From Flavobacterium sp. (GTDB lineage Bacteria > Bacteroidota > Bacteroidia > Flavobacteriales > Flavobacteriaceae): a DNA stretch of 64,000 bases. The position numbers and the translations under genes are program-made. The stretch is taken from assembly GCF_035195345.1 (NCBI RefSeq), contig NZ_CP136574.1:2347871-2411870 (forward strand), written 5' to 3'. Shown in pieces: positions 46,234 through 54,539 of this stretch; the stretch's first letter is position 1; every line of letters begins with the position of its first letter. Below the pieces are notes generated by a model. It saw nothing but the letters and a program-made list of their open reading frames with translations. It was not told the origin of the DNA and ran no database searches.

Positions 46234-47232
46234 ATGAGAATAGGAATTAATCCAGCACGTGATCAACTTCTTTCAACATCTGATTTTATACATCAGGTGA
46301 TTGTACCTGTTTTTATTCCTAATCAAGAAGCATATTATAATGAGAGTCTAAATGTTTTGAAAACATGTTTAGAATCCTTATTTAACACATGTCATAGTAA
46401 AACTTATTTTACAATTGTAAATAATGGGTCATGCAAAGAAGTTGCTGCTTATTTAGATGATTTAATGAATAATAAACAAATACATGAATTGATTCATACA
46501 ACTTCAATTGGTAAAATGAATGCTATATTGAAGGCTCTTGTAGGCAATTCGTTTGATTTAATTACCATAACCGATGCAGATGTTTTATATTTACATGGAT
46601 GGCAAAATAAAGTATACAATATTTTTAATGCTTTTCCTAAGGCAGGAGTAGTTGGAACAACACCTTTTTCTAACATGTTGAAATATTATACTGCTTCAAT
46701 TTACATAGATTTTTTATTTTCAAATAAAATGCGTTTTGAAAATGTAGCAGATAAAAGTGCATTAGATAATTTCGCAAAAAGTGTTAATAATCCTAATTTG
46801 TTCAATGAATTACAATTAAAAAAAAATTTAATAATTGAACATAATGGTGTAAAAGCGGTTGTTGGATCAGGTCATTACTCAGCTACATATAGAGGTGATT
46901 TTTTTGACCAATTGAATGCTACCTATTCTAGTTATAGTTTAGGAGGGAGAAGTGAATTAGATTTTTTAGATTCTCCTTGCGATATGAAGGGGTATTATCG
47001 TTTAAGTACAACTGATAATTTCACCTATCATATGGGAAATACTATGACAGATGCAATTAAAATGATTGTAAATACAAGTAAAGTTGATTATCGTGAAATT
47101 GATTTTTTTGTTTGTTTAAATAAAAATAAAAAGTATTTTTATCCTTATTGGATAAAGAAAATTCTGGAAAAGATATTATATAGTACTGTTTTTTGGAATA
47201 TTTTTTTAAAAAGTAAGGGACTCTATAAATAA
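46234..47232 (+). CDS. Family 2-like glycosyltransferase
   Basis: 332 aa with a GT-A fold pattern: IVPVFIPNQEAYYNESL...CLESL, YFTIVNNGSC, an acidic DAD-type motif ITDADVLYL (D114, D116) for nucleotide-sugar/metal binding, and GYYRLSTTDNFTYHMGN near the acceptor side. Donor and acceptor are unknown. It begins 15 bp after the ABC ATPase gene and is followed 7 bp later by an acyltransferase, so it is part of the same operon. Confidence 0.75.
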   Translation: MRIGINPARDQLLSTSDFIHQVIVPVFIPNQEAYYNESLNVLKTCLESLFNTCHSKTYFTIVNNGSCKEVAAYLDDLMNNKQIHELIHTTSIGKMNAILKALVGNSFDLITITDADVLYLHGWQNKVYNIFNAFPKAGVVGTTPFSNMLKYYTASIYIDFLFSNKMRFENVADKSALDNFAKSVNNPNLFNELQLKKNLIIEHNGVKAVVGSGHYSATYRGDFFDQLNATYSSYSLGGRSELDFLDSPCDMKGYYRLSTTDNFTYHMGNTMTDAIKMIVNTSKVDYREIDFFVCLNKNKKYFYPYWIKKILEKILYSTVFWNIFLKSKGLYK

Positions 47233-47239
47233 TTAAAAA

Positions 47240-47899
47240 ATGTTTAAAAGACTTATTATATATATATATAAATACAAAATAAAACGCCTAAACTATCTTT
47301 TCAGAAAAAGAATGGAAAAACAAGATGTTTTTATTGATACAATGGCAAAAGGTTATTGTAAAGTTCTTTTTTTAGGTAAAAATATTATTCCAGAGCGATG
47401 TCAATTTTTAAACAAAGGAATATCAATTGGTTTTGGAACTACTTTGGGAGTAAATAATTGTTTTGCCGGAAAGATTGAGATAGGGAATTATTGTCAAATT
47501 GGTGCCGATGTAGCTTTTCACGCTTCAAACCATCCTATTTCTTATTTAACAACTTATATAAATAGTAATCTATTCAATGGTGAATTAAACCAATTTAAAG
47601 AGCAGTATGTAATTAAGGTAGGTCATGATGTTTGGGTAGGTCATGGTGTGAAAATTGTTGGAAATGTTATAGTTGGAAATGGTGCTATAATTGGTGCTGG
47701 AAGTGTGGTTACAAAAGATGTTGCTCCTTATTCCATAGTTGCAGGAGTTCCTGCTAAAGAAATTAGAAAACGTTTTTCTGAAAGTATTATTAAAGAAATT
47801 GAGATGTTAGCGTGGTGGGATAAATCAGAGCAGGAATTAGAAAAAATAAAACCTTTATTTTTGAAAGATTTTACGAATAGACATAGTATTTATGAATAA
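47240..47899 (+). CDS. Hexapeptide-repeat acyltransferase (CatB/LbetaH type)
   Basis: 219 aa. A left-handed beta-helix is evident from hexapeptide runs (IEIGNYCQIGADV..., KVGHDVWVGHGVKIVGNVIVGNGAIIGAGSVV, abbreviated to positions 75-90 and 128-160), with the catalytic-type histidine in FHASNHPISY and the terminal IVAGVPAKEIRKRF. It probably transfers an acetyl group to a sugar. The last 8 bp overlap neuA, so co-translation with sialic acid activation is likely. O-acetylation of sialic acid is an attractive but unproven role. Confidence 0.82.
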   Translation: MFKRLIIYIYKYKIKRLNYLFRKRMEKQDVFIDTMAKGYCKVLFLGKNIIPERCQFLNKGISIGFGTTLGVNNCFAGKIEIGNYCQIGADVAFHASNHPISYLTTYINSNLFNGELNQFKEQYVIKVGHDVWVGHGVKIVGNVIVGNGAIIGAGSVVTKDVAPYSIVAGVPAKEIRKRFSESIIKEIEMLAWWDKSEQELEKIKPLFLKDFTNRHSIYE

Positions 47900-48554
47900 A
47901 ACAATAGCCATCATCCCAGCTCGTGGCGGTTCCAAACGCTTACCAGGCAAAAACATAAAGCTGTTGGGAGAACTTCCTTTGTTGGTACATACCATTTTAT
48001 TTGCGCAACAACATGATTTTATAGCTGCAGTTTATGTTTCTACAGATGATGAAGCGATAAAAAGCGTAGCAATGCAATATGGTGCTTTAGTAATCGATAG
48101 ACCACAAATGCTTTCTGGAGATTTTGAACCTACCGTTTCCGCTCTAAAGCATGTTTTAGAAACCATTACTCAAGAAGTAGAAAATGTACTATTATTACAA
48201 GCTACTAATCCATTGCGACCTCATAACTTACTAAATGAAGCCTTTGTTAGGTTTCAAGATGAACAAGTAGACTGTTTGTTTACGGTTTCGCGTAGTCACC
48301 ACAAATTAGGGAAAATTGAAAACCATACATTTATTCCATACAACTATGAAGTGGGGCAACGCAATCAAGATTTAGAACCCTTGTATTATGAGAATGGGTT
48401 ACTTTATATTATAAAAGCATCAACTATATTAAATAATGAAATTATTACAAAAGAATCGTTCCCTTTTGTAGTAAATCATCCTTTTGCCAACGTAGATATT
48501 GATACACAAGAAGATTTTGATTACGCAGAATATCTTTTAAAAATACACAACTAA
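47892..48554 (+). CDS. neuA: CMP-N-acetylneuraminate (acylneuraminate) cytidylyltransferase
   Basis: 220 aa, the normal length of a single-domain CMP-sialic acid synthetase. N-terminal nucleotide-binding motif IPARGGSKRLPGKN; YVSTDDEAI; LLQATNPLRP; and near the end HPFANVDIDTQEDFDYAE with metal-binding aspartates. It activates sialic acid with CTP to give CMP-sialic acid. The next gene (15 bp away) makes the sialic acid. CMP-legionaminate or CMP-pseudaminate synthetases are close relatives, but the Neu5Ac-type NeuB and NeuC next door favour Neu5Ac. Confidence 0.9.
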   Translation: MNKTIAIIPARGGSKRLPGKNIKLLGELPLLVHTILFAQQHDFIAAVYVSTDDEAIKSVAMQYGALVIDRPQMLSGDFEPTVSALKHVLETITQEVENVLLLQATNPLRPHNLLNEAFVRFQDEQVDCLFTVSRSHHKLGKIENHTFIPYNYEVGQRNQDLEPLYYENGLLYIIKASTILNNEIITKESFPFVVNHPFANVDIDTQEDFDYAEYLLKIHN

Positions 48555-48569
48555 TTATTTACTAAATAT

Positions 48570-49610
48570 ATGAATCCCTATATAGAAATAGCTGGAAGAA
48601 AAATAGGTCAAGATTTTCCTCCTTTAGTCATAGCAGAAATTGGAATTAATCATGAAGGTTCATTACAAGTAGCAAAAGAAATGGTTGATGCAGCTTATAG
48701 AGCTGGCGTTGAGGTTGTCAAACATCAAACGCATATTGTAGCAGATGAAATGACTGGAGCTGCTAAGAATGTAATTCCAGGAAATTCCAATGTTTCCATT
48801 TATGAAATTATGGAGCGTTGTGCTTTAAATGAAGAAGATGAATTAGAATTAAAAAAGTATGTGGAGTGTAAAGGAATGATTTTTATATCTACTCCATTTT
48901 CTCGTGCTGCTGCAGAACGTTTAAAAAAGTTTGATATTCCAGCATATAAAATTGGTTCAGGTGAATGCAACAATTATCCGTTATTAGAACATATAGCTTC
49001 TTTTGGAAAGCCAGTCATTTTAAGTACAGGAATGAATACAATAGATAGTATTCAAAAAGCTGTAGATATTTTTGAAAAAAACAACATTCCTGTGGCATTA
49101 TTACATACCACTAATTTATATCCAACGCCTATTCATTTAGTTCGTTTTGGTGCCATGATGGAAATGCATAAAGTTTTTTCTACAAAGGTTTTTGGATTGT
49201 CAGATCATACCTTAAATAATAATGCTTGTTTGGGAGCAGTAGCTTTAGGGGCGTCTATTTTAGAACGCCACTTTACGGATCATATGCGTCGGACTGGTCC
49301 TGATATACAATGTAGTATGGATGAGCAAGCATGTAAAGAATTAATTATCAACAGTGCTGAAATGGCCCAAATGCGCGGTGGAACAAAAAAACCAGTATCT
49401 GAGGAGCAGGTAACAATTGATTTTGCTTTTGCAACAGTTTGTTCTATTGCAGCCATTAAAAAGGGAGCTATTTTAACTAAAGAAAATATTTGGGTAAAGC
49501 GACCAGGAACGGGTGAAATTTTAGCCGAACACTTCGATAATTTATTAGGCAAAACTGCTAAAAGAGACATTGAAAATGATGAGCAATTAAATTTTGCAGA
49601 TTTTCAGTGA
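48570..49610 (+). CDS. neuB: N-acetylneuraminate synthase
   Basis: 346 aa: an N-terminal TIM barrel and C-terminal SAF/antifreeze-like domain (about 285-346, IWVKRPGTGEI). Condenses ManNAc with phosphoenolpyruvate to form Neu5Ac. Motifs EIGINHEGS, VVKHQTHIV, SIYEIMERCALNEEDE, IFISTPFSRAAA, YKIGSGECNNYPL, ILSTGMN, LSDHTL and ILERHFTD closely follow the meningococcal SiaC/NeuB pattern as I know it, rather than legionaminic or pseudaminic acid synthases. It ends 88 bp before neuC. Confidence 0.92.
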   Translation: MNPYIEIAGRKIGQDFPPLVIAEIGINHEGSLQVAKEMVDAAYRAGVEVVKHQTHIVADEMTGAAKNVIPGNSNVSIYEIMERCALNEEDELELKKYVECKGMIFISTPFSRAAAERLKKFDIPAYKIGSGECNNYPLLEHIASFGKPVILSTGMNTIDSIQKAVDIFEKNNIPVALLHTTNLYPTPIHLVRFGAMMEMHKVFSTKVFGLSDHTLNNNACLGAVALGASILERHFTDHMRRTGPDIQCSMDEQACKELIINSAEMAQMRGGTKKPVSEEQVTIDFAFATVCSIAAIKKGAILTKENIWVKRPGTGEILAEHFDNLLGKTAKRDIENDEQLNFADFQ

Positions 49611-49670
49611 TTCGTGAATATAAATTCAAGCACCTATTAGGTCTTACACAAAATTATTAACCAAAAAACT

Positions 49671-49678
49671 TATATTTG
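49671..49678 (+). promoter_or_regulatory. -7 box before neuC
   Basis: TATATTTG is 20 bases before the neuC ATG at 49699, in the only sizeable gap (88 bp) within this part of the locus. It suggests a second transcription start for neuC and the genes after it. Confidence 0.55.
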
Positions 49679-49698
49679 CAACACAAAGCAATAGTAGC

Positions 49699-50823
49699 AT
49701 GTCTAAAAAAATCCTGTTTTTAACCGGTACTCGTGCTGATTTTGGTAAAATAAAATCATTAATTCAGATTTTGGAAGAGCATCCTAATTTTGAACCGTAT
49801 ATTTTTGTTACCGGTATGCACCTTCAAAATGAATATGGTTATACATTATTAGAAGTAGAACGATGTGGATTTTCTAATATTCATACTTTTGAAAACCATA
49901 CGCATGAAACCACAATGGATTTAACTTTAGCAAAAACTATTGAGGGTCTTTCAACGTATATAAAAACCTGTCGACCAGATATGATTGTTATACATGGCGA
50001 TAGAGTTGAAGCGTTAGCTGGTTCAATTGTTGGAAGTTTAAATAATATTTTAGTCTTGCATATTGAAGGCGGAGAAGTTTCAGGAACTATTGACGAATTG
50101 ATTCGCCATTCTACTAGTAAAATGAGCCATATTCATTTTGTATCTAATAAACAAGCAAAAAAACGATTAGTACAAATGGGTGAGTTAGATGAATCAATAT
50201 TTATTATTGGTTCTCCTGATATTGATATTATGTTTTCTTCAAATTTACCTGATTTACCTATAGCTAAAGAATATTACGAAATTGCTTTTGAAAACTACGC
50301 TGTGGCGATGTTTCACCCGGTTACAACAGAAGCAAATTGCATGCAAGACTATGCGGATAATTTTGTAGCGGCTTTATTGGCAGATAATCATAATTATGTT
50401 TTAGTTTATCCGAATAACGATTTGGGCAGTAAAGCAGTTTTGAAGGCTTATGAGCAATTAACTGAAAATCCTCGTTTTCGAATTTTTCCTTCCTTGCGAT
50501 TTGAATATTTTTTAACCTTATTAAAAAATGCACAATTTATTATAGGCAATAGTAGCGCAGGAATAAGAGAAGCACCTTATTATGGATTGCCAATTATCAA
50601 TATAGGTACACGCCAGAAAAATAGAGCTCTGCATGCCGATATTATTAACGTTGATTATACATTGAAAAGTATTTTACAAGCATTAAAAAAGATTGATTCA
50701 CATGAAGTAAAGCCATCGGCAAATGATTTTGGTAAAGGGAATAGTGCCGAATTATTCTTAAAATATCTATTAAATCACAAAACTTGGCAACTTAACCATC
50801 AAAAACAATTTAAAGATATATAA
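49699..50823 (+). CDS. neuC: UDP-N-acetylglucosamine 2-epimerase, hydrolysing
   Basis: 374 aa GT-B-like epimerase. Motifs LTGTRADFGKIKSL, VTGMHL, VIHGDRVEALAG, HIEGGEVSGTIDELIRHS, MFHPVTTEA, YPNNDLGS, GNSSAGIREAP and IGTRQ are those of the hydrolysing NeuC/SiaA type, which makes ManNAc from UDP-GlcNAc. That is the precursor used by the neighbouring NeuB. The stop overlaps the next start by one base (TAATG), implying coupled translation. Confidence 0.92.
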   Translation: MSKKILFLTGTRADFGKIKSLIQILEEHPNFEPYIFVTGMHLQNEYGYTLLEVERCGFSNIHTFENHTHETTMDLTLAKTIEGLSTYIKTCRPDMIVIHGDRVEALAGSIVGSLNNILVLHIEGGEVSGTIDELIRHSTSKMSHIHFVSNKQAKKRLVQMGELDESIFIIGSPDIDIMFSSNLPDLPIAKEYYEIAFENYAVAMFHPVTTEANCMQDYADNFVAALLADNHNYVLVYPNNDLGSKAVLKAYEQLTENPRFRIFPSLRFEYFLTLLKNAQFIIGNSSAGIREAPYYGLPIINIGTRQKNRALHADIINVDYTLKSILQALKKIDSHEVKPSANDFGKGNSAELFLKYLLNHKTWQLNHQKQFKDI

Positions 50824-52256
50824 TGTTCTTCAATTCCTTATCCTTTGCTGTTTTTCTACCCATTGTATTTTTATGCTATTGGTTTGTTTTTAATAAAAAT
50901 AAAACGACTCAAAATACGGTTTTAATTGTAGCAAGTTATTATTTTTACTCTTGTTGGGATTGGCGTTTTCTTTTTTTATTGGTGTTTTCAACTTTGTTGG
51001 ATTACTTTAGTGCAATAATGATGGAACGTAGCAATACTGATAAAAAACGAAAGTGTTGGTTATGGCTCACTGTTGGAATTAATTTAGGATTATTAGGTGT
51101 TTTTAAATATTACGATTTTTTTGCACAATCCTTAGCTGATTTGATTAACGGTTTCGGATTTCAAACGAATCCTATTTTATTGCAATTAATTCTTCCTGTG
51201 GGAATTTCATTTTACACCTTTCATGGCTTATCGTACGTGATTGATATTTATTATAGACGCATTACTGCAGAACGTAATTTTATTGATTATTCTTTGTTTG
51301 TGAGTTATTTCCCATTGTTAGTAGCGGGTCCTATCGAAAGGGCAACGCATTTATTACCTCAGGTAAAAATCAAACGAAATTTCCACTTTGGAAAATCTAA
51401 AGAAGGTGTTTATCAAATTATTTGGGGATTAGTAAAAAAAGTGGTGATTGCTGATAGTTGTGCAACTTATGCTAATGCAGTTTTTGATAATTATGAAAGT
51501 ATGAATTCATTATCACTACTATTGGGAGCCATCTATTTTTCCTTTCAGATTTATGGAGACTTTTCGGGTTATTCAGATATTGCTTTAGGTACTTCAAAAT
51601 TATTTGGAATCGATTTGTTAAAAAATTTTAATTACCCCTATTTTTCAAGAGATATTGCAGAATTTTGGCGTCGTTGGCATATTTCTTTATCATCTTGGTT
51701 TCGCGATTATTTATATATTCCGTTAGGAGGAAGTCAAGGCGGTATGTGGATGAAAGTTAGAAATACGTTTATTATTTTCCTGGTGAGCGGGTTTTGGCAT
51801 GGTGCCAATTGGACGTATCTAGTTTGGGGATTAATCAATGCGATTTATTTCTTGCCTTTATTGCTTCATAATAGAAATAGATCAAATATGGGTGAAATTG
51901 AAATGGGTTGGAACTTTAGTAGCCTTAAAACGGTTCTAAACATTTTAGGTACTTTTGTTTTAACCACTATTGCTTGGATTTTTTTTAGAGCCAAAACCAT
52001 TTCAGAAGCAACAGGATATATCCAAAAAATGCTGACTGATTTTCATTTTGAAAGTCAGTATTTGACTAACGAACGCTATAATTATGAATTATTGCTGATA
52101 GTGCTCGTCTTTGTTGGTGTAGAGTGGTTTAATCGTTCAAAAGTAGAACCGTTTTCTGGAAAATTGAGTTGGATTAAAGTTGCAATAGCAATTATTACTT
52201 TGTTAACGTTAGGCGTATATTCTGATTATAAAGAATTTATTTATTTTCAATTTTAA
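50823..52256 (+). CDS. MBOAT-family O-acyltransferase (AlgI-like)
   Basis: 477 aa polytopic membrane protein with about ten segments. AlgI/DltB-type signatures are FWRRWHISLSSWFRDYLYI (H286) and SGFWHGANW (H326, the likely catalytic His). It also has FSGYSDIALG and LPVGISFYTFHGLSYVID. The family moves acyl groups (usually acetyl) across the membrane for attachment to a polysaccharide by a periplasmic partner. The next gene, overlapping by one base, encodes an SGNH-like protein suited to that partner role. Confidence 0.92.
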   Translation: MFFNSLSFAVFLPIVFLCYWFVFNKNKTTQNTVLIVASYYFYSCWDWRFLFLLVFSTLLDYFSAIMMERSNTDKKRKCWLWLTVGINLGLLGVFKYYDFFAQSLADLINGFGFQTNPILLQLILPVGISFYTFHGLSYVIDIYYRRITAERNFIDYSLFVSYFPLLVAGPIERATHLLPQVKIKRNFHFGKSKEGVYQIIWGLVKKVVIADSCATYANAVFDNYESMNSLSLLLGAIYFSFQIYGDFSGYSDIALGTSKLFGIDLLKNFNYPYFSRDIAEFWRRWHISLSSWFRDYLYIPLGGSQGGMWMKVRNTFIIFLVSGFWHGANWTYLVWGLINAIYFLPLLLHNRNRSNMGEIEMGWNFSSLKTVLNILGTFVLTTIAWIFFRAKTISEATGYIQKMLTDFHFESQYLTNERYNYELLLIVLVFVGVEWFNRSKVEPFSGKLSWIKVAIAIITLLTLGVYSDYKEFIYFQF

Positions 52257-53146
52257 TGAAACAGTTTTTAGGCTTTATCGGAAAAATTATACTAGTACTT
52301 TTGCTTTCGGCATTTGCATTTGATTTCATTTATACTTTTGTTTTTTCACAATCGAATACTCGAAATAAAGTAGAACAGGTGATCAATTCAAAAAATCAAA
52401 ATTATGATGTTATTATTTTGGGAACATCTAGAGCAAATAATCATTTTGTTTCTGAATTGTTTGAAAAAAAAGGTTTAAAAACTTTCAATTACGGAATGAG
52501 TGGTGCTCATTTGTTTGAAACATCTTTATTATTGAAATTAATGATTGAGCGAGGATGGAAAATTAAAAACATACTATTAGAAGCCGATTTGAATTTGTCC
52601 AATGAAAAACGCGATGATGGCACTTTTGGGCGTTTTATGCCATTTATGCATCAATCAGAAATCATTACGCAACATTTTAAAAAAGAACCTGATTTTACGG
52701 AGTTGTATTTTGTGCCATTTTATAGATATATTCAATTTGATAGTAAAGTTGGATTTAGAGCTTTTTATAAAACTTTAGCGCAAGAACCTACAAATACATT
52801 AGCAAACAAAGGGTATTACCCGTTAGGCACTAATCCAAAAGCTAATATGAAAAATAATATTGAAAGCTTAGAACCTCTTCGTAACCGTTATTTCGAAGAG
52901 ATTAAGAAAATTTGTAAAAGTAATGGCATCAACTTAATTGCAGTAACCACTCCCATGTGTTCTAAAGTAAAAGGAATGGATTATTTCAAAAAAGTTAAGA
53001 AGTTCTATCCTGAAATTAAGGAATATGAGCATGTGGTTCAAGGAGATGAGTATTTTTCTTCTTGTGGGCATTTAAATGATAAAGGGGCAAGACTTTTTAC
53101 AACAATAATAATAAATGATTTAGTATTACTAAAGAATGAAAAATAA
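52256..53146 (+). CDS. SGNH-hydrolase-like membrane-anchored partner of the MBOAT
   Basis: 296 aa: an N-terminal signal anchor (about 8-30), then an SGNH-like fold with block I ILGTSRANNHF (S58), YGMSGAHLFE, an acidic LLEADLNLS segment and a C-terminal block CGHLNDKGARLF (H272). The catalytic Asp usually three residues before the His is replaced by Ser (S269), so a complete Ser-His-Asp triad is not obvious. Analogy with AlgX/DltD-type partners suggests the last acyl-transfer step to the glycan in the periplasm. It overlaps the MBOAT gene by one base and the next gene by 11 bp. Confidence 0.72.
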   Translation: MKQFLGFIGKIILVLLLSAFAFDFIYTFVFSQSNTRNKVEQVINSKNQNYDVIILGTSRANNHFVSELFEKKGLKTFNYGMSGAHLFETSLLLKLMIERGWKIKNILLEADLNLSNEKRDDGTFGRFMPFMHQSEIITQHFKKEPDFTELYFVPFYRYIQFDSKVGFRAFYKTLAQEPTNTLANKGYYPLGTNPKANMKNNIESLEPLRNRYFEEIKKICKSNGINLIAVTTPMCSKVKGMDYFKKVKKFYPEIKEYEHVVQGDEYFSSCGHLNDKGARLFTTIIINDLVLLKNEK

Positions 53147-54539
53147 TAATAAAATCTTATTTGTTATTCCAGATGGTGTTGGTATTAGGAATTATCTATT
53201 TTCTAACATTGTTGTTATGTGTATTGCTAAAGCTAATTTACATTTTTATACTCCTTTAAATGCAGCAGCATTTTCGGAGATTGATACTATTGATAAAATA
53301 GAAATTACCCCATTTACTTTTGACAAAGAGAACAATGTTACTCGATTATTAAAAGAGGCTGCAACTTATGGTCGTTTACTAATAAATTCTAAGCTAACTA
53401 ATAACCCTACCATATTAACTAATTGGAACTATAATCCAATTGGATTTCAGAGAAAAATTTTAAATTTTATAGCTCAAAAACTAGGAGTTTGGGCATCAAA
53501 AAAATATGATAGAATTTTAAAGTTTGAAAAAATAGCGCTCAATAATTGGGATAGAAGTTGCATTGAAAAACATAAGGCTCAAATCAAAAAAATTAATCCA
53601 ACATCACTTTTTATAACACACCAAAGAGTATCCTCATTAATGCCCATTTGTATTGCTGCAAAAGAGTTAGGTATTCCTGTAATAAGTGTAATTTACTCAT
53701 GGGATAATATACCAAAAGCTAGGTTAGCAGTGCAAGCAGATAAGTATTTAGTTTGGTCGGATTATATGAAAGAAGAAATGAAATTATATTATCCAGAAAT
53801 TCCGAAAGAAAAAATAGTAGTTACAGGCACACCACAATTTGAGTTTTATTTACAGGAAAATAGAATAATTTCTAAGCAAGACTTTGCAAAAAAATATAAT
53901 CTAGATGCAAATAAAAAATGGATTTGTTTCAGCGGAGATGATGTAAAAACTTCACCTTATGATCCAGATTATTTATTTGATTTGGCTGAATCAATTTCAA
54001 AAATTGAAGTAGCTAATCAGCCTCAAATAATATTTAGGCGTTGTCCTATTGATTTTACAGATAGATATGATGAAGTGCTTTCTCAATTTAAAGATGTTAT
54101 TTTTTCAATTGACCCCATTTGGAGTGTCCCAAAAGATAATTTAAGTTGGGGAGCCTACTTCCCTAAATTGGAAGATATTTCTATGCAAGTAAATTTAGCA
54201 AAACATTGTGAATTTGTTGTAAATTTAGGTTCTACAATGGCATTTGATTTTTCAGTTTTTAATAAGCCTTGTTTTTATTTGAATTATGATGTTGAAAATA
54301 TTAAAAGTAATTGGTCTGTTAAAACTATATATAATTATCAGCATTTTAAAAGCATAAATGATTTAGATGTAGTGATTTGGTTAAACAATAAAAATGAAAT
54401 AATTCAAAAGGTTAATTTAGGATTGAATCATGCCGATTTATTGGCAAAGCAAAAACAATTATGGTTTCAAAAAGTTGTTAAACATCCATTAGATAAAGCT
54501 TCTTCTTTAATTGCCGAACAGTTAATTATAAAGATGTGA
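53136..54539 (+). CDS. GT-B-like putative surface carbohydrate transferase
   Basis: 467 aa. The C-terminal half looks like the CDP-glycerophosphotransferase/UDP-glycosyltransferase GT-B group: YSWDNIPKARLAVQADKYLVWS, KIVVTGTPQFEFY, then FVVNLGSTMAFDFSVFNKPC near the putative nucleotide-binding end. No signal peptide, and no clear GT42, GT52 or GT80 sialyltransferase motif. Donor and acceptor are unknown. It is coupled by overlap to the genes on both sides (11 bp upstream, 4 bp downstream). It is one of the few transferases here not of GT2/GT4/GT47 type, so it is a candidate for an unusual transfer such as sialic acid. Confidence 0.55.
   Translation: MKNNNKILFVIPDGVGIRNYLFSNIVVMCIAKANLHFYTPLNAAAFSEIDTIDKIEITPFTFDKENNVTRLLKEAATYGRLLINSKLTNNPTILTNWNYNPIGFQRKILNFIAQKLGVWASKKYDRILKFEKIALNNWDRSCIEKHKAQIKKINPTSLFITHQRVSSLMPICIAAKELGIPVISVIYSWDNIPKARLAVQADKYLVWSDYMKEEMKLYYPEIPKEKIVVTGTPQFEFYLQENRIISKQDFAKKYNLDANKKWICFSGDDVKTSPYDPDYLFDLAESISKIEVANQPQIIFRRCPIDFTDRYDEVLSQFKDVIFSIDPIWSVPKDNLSWGAYFPKLEDISMQVNLAKHCEFVVNLGSTMAFDFSVFNKPCFYLNYDVENIKSNWSVKTIYNYQHFKSINDLDVVIWLNNKNEIIQKVNLGLNHADLLAKQKQLWFQKVVKHPLDKASSLIAEQLIIKM

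Noticed and set aside
48570..49610. Legionaminic or pseudaminic acid synthase instead of NeuB
   Set aside because: The motif set follows the Neu5Ac synthase type, and the neighbouring epimerase is of the hydrolysing UDP-GlcNAc type; no dehydratase/aminotransferase set for the other nonulosonic acids lies beside it.
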